Shown one piece after another: positions 6,607 through 7,890 of a stretch of DNA of 7,890 nucleotides. The DNA lies in contig PBPH01000015.1 in NCBI GenBank assembly GCA_002725475.1, positions 1 to 7,890 of the forward strand, written 5' to 3'. The notes below the pieces were generated by a model. It searched no databases, was not told where the DNA came from, and worked only from the letters and a program-made list of their open reading frames with translations. Within the stretch, counting starts at the first letter, position 1, and each line of letters opens with the position of its first letter. The translations under genes were made by a program, and so were the position numbers. This DNA is from Methanobacteriota archaeon (GTDB taxonomy: Archaea > Thermoplasmatota > Poseidoniia > Poseidoniales > Thalassarchaeaceae).

Positions 6607-7519
6607 TTACTTCCTTATCTTCTATAACATCGTCATTTCTAAATTTGTCATGAAAATTGGAAATGCCTAGACATCTTTCTGCCTCAAGTAGCACAATCAA
6701 ATCTGGCCTATCAACACCTGAGTTGTCGCCTTGCCAATTTTCGAAACACCAATTAATTGTAGCCATCATGTCATCAGGGTGGCAACTACATTTCGAATCA
6801 TCACCTAAATCCCTAGGTGATGAATTTTCAACCAAGTGATTCATTTTAGGGGCATCAATTGTAACATCATTAAGGCTTAAATCAATCCAAATCAAGGAAG
6901 CCTCGATTGCTTCATCGATCATACCAGATTCTGAAAACCCTTCAAAAGCAACCCAAGCATGTCTTTGACTAGAAACGAAATCCCCTAACTCAAATAGCAA
7001 TTTAGAAATTTGCAACCTACTTGATGCAATTATTTCGATTTTATGTGGACCTAATCTATTAATTTGGCTCAATAGTGCCAAGGCCATCATTGATTCATTT
7101 CTTGAAACATGCCACGATGCCATATTTAGAATCGATAAACCATGTTGAACACTTCCTTCTGATATTGCTTTTAGGCGTTCCATAGCCCACCTTAAATCAA
7201 CACCAGCCTCCTCCTTCTGTCCTTGAGTATATCTTAGCAAACCCCATTCCATTCTGGCTCTAGCTTCAATCTCATGGTCCCTTAATGAACTACTTCTACT
7301 AGCTTCTACACATTGCTTCAATTTCGCCTGAGCTATTTCAAAATTATTTTCCAATTGTGCCCTCCTATAACCAATAAATGCCATTTCAGAATCAGAGAGC
7401 AAATCAGATATATTATTGAAAAAATGTTCATCTCCACCTATGATTGCCGCCTCGGCTAACCCTAATTTGTCATCGAAATTATCGATTTCTGATTGAGAAA
7501 TAGAATTTTTTTGATGCAT
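6587..7519 (-). CDS. Helical-repeat (TPR-like) protein of unknown function
   Basis: The product is 310 residues from the chosen ATG and has no signal peptide or membrane span. It consists of helix pairs with TPR-like spacing, at about residues 46-74 (IGYRRAQLENNFEIAQAKL), 83-118 (WGLLRYTQGQKEEAGVDLRWA), 127-157 and 161-198 (LLFELGDFVSSQRHAWVAFE). After the repeats come an acidic stretch and a CSCH cluster (244-247), then a C-terminal helical region with DLIVLLEAERCL. I do not recognise a specific family. The frame stays open upstream to an ATG at 7657, but that portion lies within the DHH gene, so ATG 7519, 28 bases after the DHH stop, is preferred. No good Shine-Dalgarno lies at normal distance. 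Same-strand adjacency suggests an operon with the DHH gene. Confidence 0.75.
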   Translation of the reverse strand: MHQKNSISQSEIDNFDDKLGLAEAAIIGGDEHFFNNISDLLSDSEMAFIGYRRAQLENNFEIAQAKLKQCVEASRSSSLRDHEIEARARMEWGLLRYTQGQKEEAGVDLRWAMERLKAISEGSVQHGLSILNMASWHVSRNESMMALALLSQINRLGPHKIEIIASSRLQISKLLFELGDFVSSQRHAWVAFEGFSESGMIDEAIEASLIWIDLSLNDVTIDAPKMNHLVENSSPRDLGDDSKCSCHPDDMMATINWCFENWQGDNSGVDRPDLIVLLEAERCLGISNFHDKFRNDDVIEDKEVITLLGC

Positions 7520-7547
7520 TAGGAATAACTGATGTGCTGTAATAATT

Positions 7548-7890
7548 TCAATCCCTCCTAGTTGCTGAAAGAGCGGCAATGAATCCAGATCTAGCCGTGA
7601 TAGCCGGAACATCCCCAGACCAGCCTGCGGCCCCGGCATGACCGCCACCCTCTCCATCTAAGGTTTCAGTTAATTGGGACATTAGGTGACCAAGGTGCAC
7701 TCCGTCATTAACTGCAGAACGTGTTGCTCTGGCAATTAACCTAGTTTCATCTTTGGCTCTGCGAACAACTAATGCGACTTCAGCACCTGCCGATATTAAA
7801 CTACGCGCAATTACTCCTTCGTTAGTACTTCCAGTGGTATGAATAAGAAACCATTTACCCGCATCAATCGCATCCACTTTGGTCAATGAT
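7548..7890 (-). CDS. DHH/DHHA1 phosphoesterase family protein, 5' partial (C-terminal domain only)
   Basis: Only the last ~113 residues are visible; the frame is open through the right edge, so the N-terminal DHH catalytic domain with its metal-binding Asp/His residues is outside. The visible part is a DHHA1 substrate-binding domain: NEGVIARSLISAGAEVALVV, then a RLIARATRSA strand/turn, and the signature GEGGGHAGAAGW (GGGHxxAAG at nt 7623-7649). DHHA1 proteins include RecJ-like single-strand nucleases, the archaeal GINS-associated nuclease and NrnA-type nanoRNase/pAp phosphatases. Without the N-terminal half these cannot be separated. The stop TGA is at 7550-7548. A TTG at 7886 is not the start, because the open frame continues through it. 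It lies upstream of, and on the same strand as, the helical-repeat gene. Confidence 0.85.
   Translation of the reverse strand, partial: SLTKVDAIDAGKWFLIHTTGSTNEGVIARSLISAGAEVALVVRRAKDETRLIARATRSAVNDGVHLGHLMSQLTETLDGEGGGHAGAAGWSGDVPAITARSGFIAALSATRRD

Noticed and set aside
7520..7657. 46-residue N-terminal extension of the minus-strand helical-repeat protein (start at ATG 7657)
   Set aside because: Most of it would be read from DNA encoding the DHHA1 signature GGGHAGAAG and the end of that protein in another frame. A 110-base same-strand overlap is unlikely when an ATG exists just after the DHH stop.

Overview
The window looks like a piece of a planktonic euryarchaeal genome, AT-rich by eye. 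The archaeal assignment is firm. It rests on an archaeal-type elongation factor 2 with the diphthamide-site motif, archaeal/eukaryal-type ribosomal proteins S12 and S7, AAGGTG/GAGGTG Shine-Dalgarno sites, an archaeal-type short isoprenyl diphosphate synthase and an archaeal-type UbiD decarboxylase. The gene mix and the lineage-specific TPR proteins fit Marine Group II (Poseidoniales) or a related Thermoplasmatota lineage. That narrower placement is inference from gene content and was not tested by any search.

Layout from left to right. (1) Positions 1-759, plus strand: most of a trans-isoprenyl diphosphate synthase, cut by the left edge. (2) Positions 769-4154, minus strand: a compact translation cluster reading rps12, rps7, fusA. 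The S12 stop overlaps the S7 Shine-Dalgarno site. A 107-base spacer with a hairpin and a second promoter-like region separates S7 from EF-2. (3) Positions 4155-4302: a 148-base divergent spacer holding the rps12 promoter region and the upstream region of a plus-strand UbiD-family decarboxylase (4303-5568). (4) Positions 5614-6606, plus: a TPR protein 45 bases downstream of ubiD. (5) Minus strand: the C-terminal end of a DHH/DHHA1 phosphoesterase (right edge to 7548), followed 28 bases later by a second helical-repeat protein (7519-6587). That protein converges on the plus-strand TPR gene and overlaps it by 20 bases.

Functional picture. S12, S7 and EF-2 make a mini str operon that lacks the usual archaeal neighbours (RNA polymerase genes, nusA, EF-1 alpha, S10). 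The two isoprenoid-relevant genes flank it: the prenyl synthase, which builds lipid side chains, and the UbiD protein, which could be the anhydromevalonate-phosphate decarboxylase of the archaeal mevalonate route. The two TPR-like proteins have no recognisable function. No tRNA, rRNA, CRISPR array, insertion sequence or phage gene was seen. The most unusual signal is a similar 30-base leader placed at almost identical distance upstream of both rps12 and fusA.
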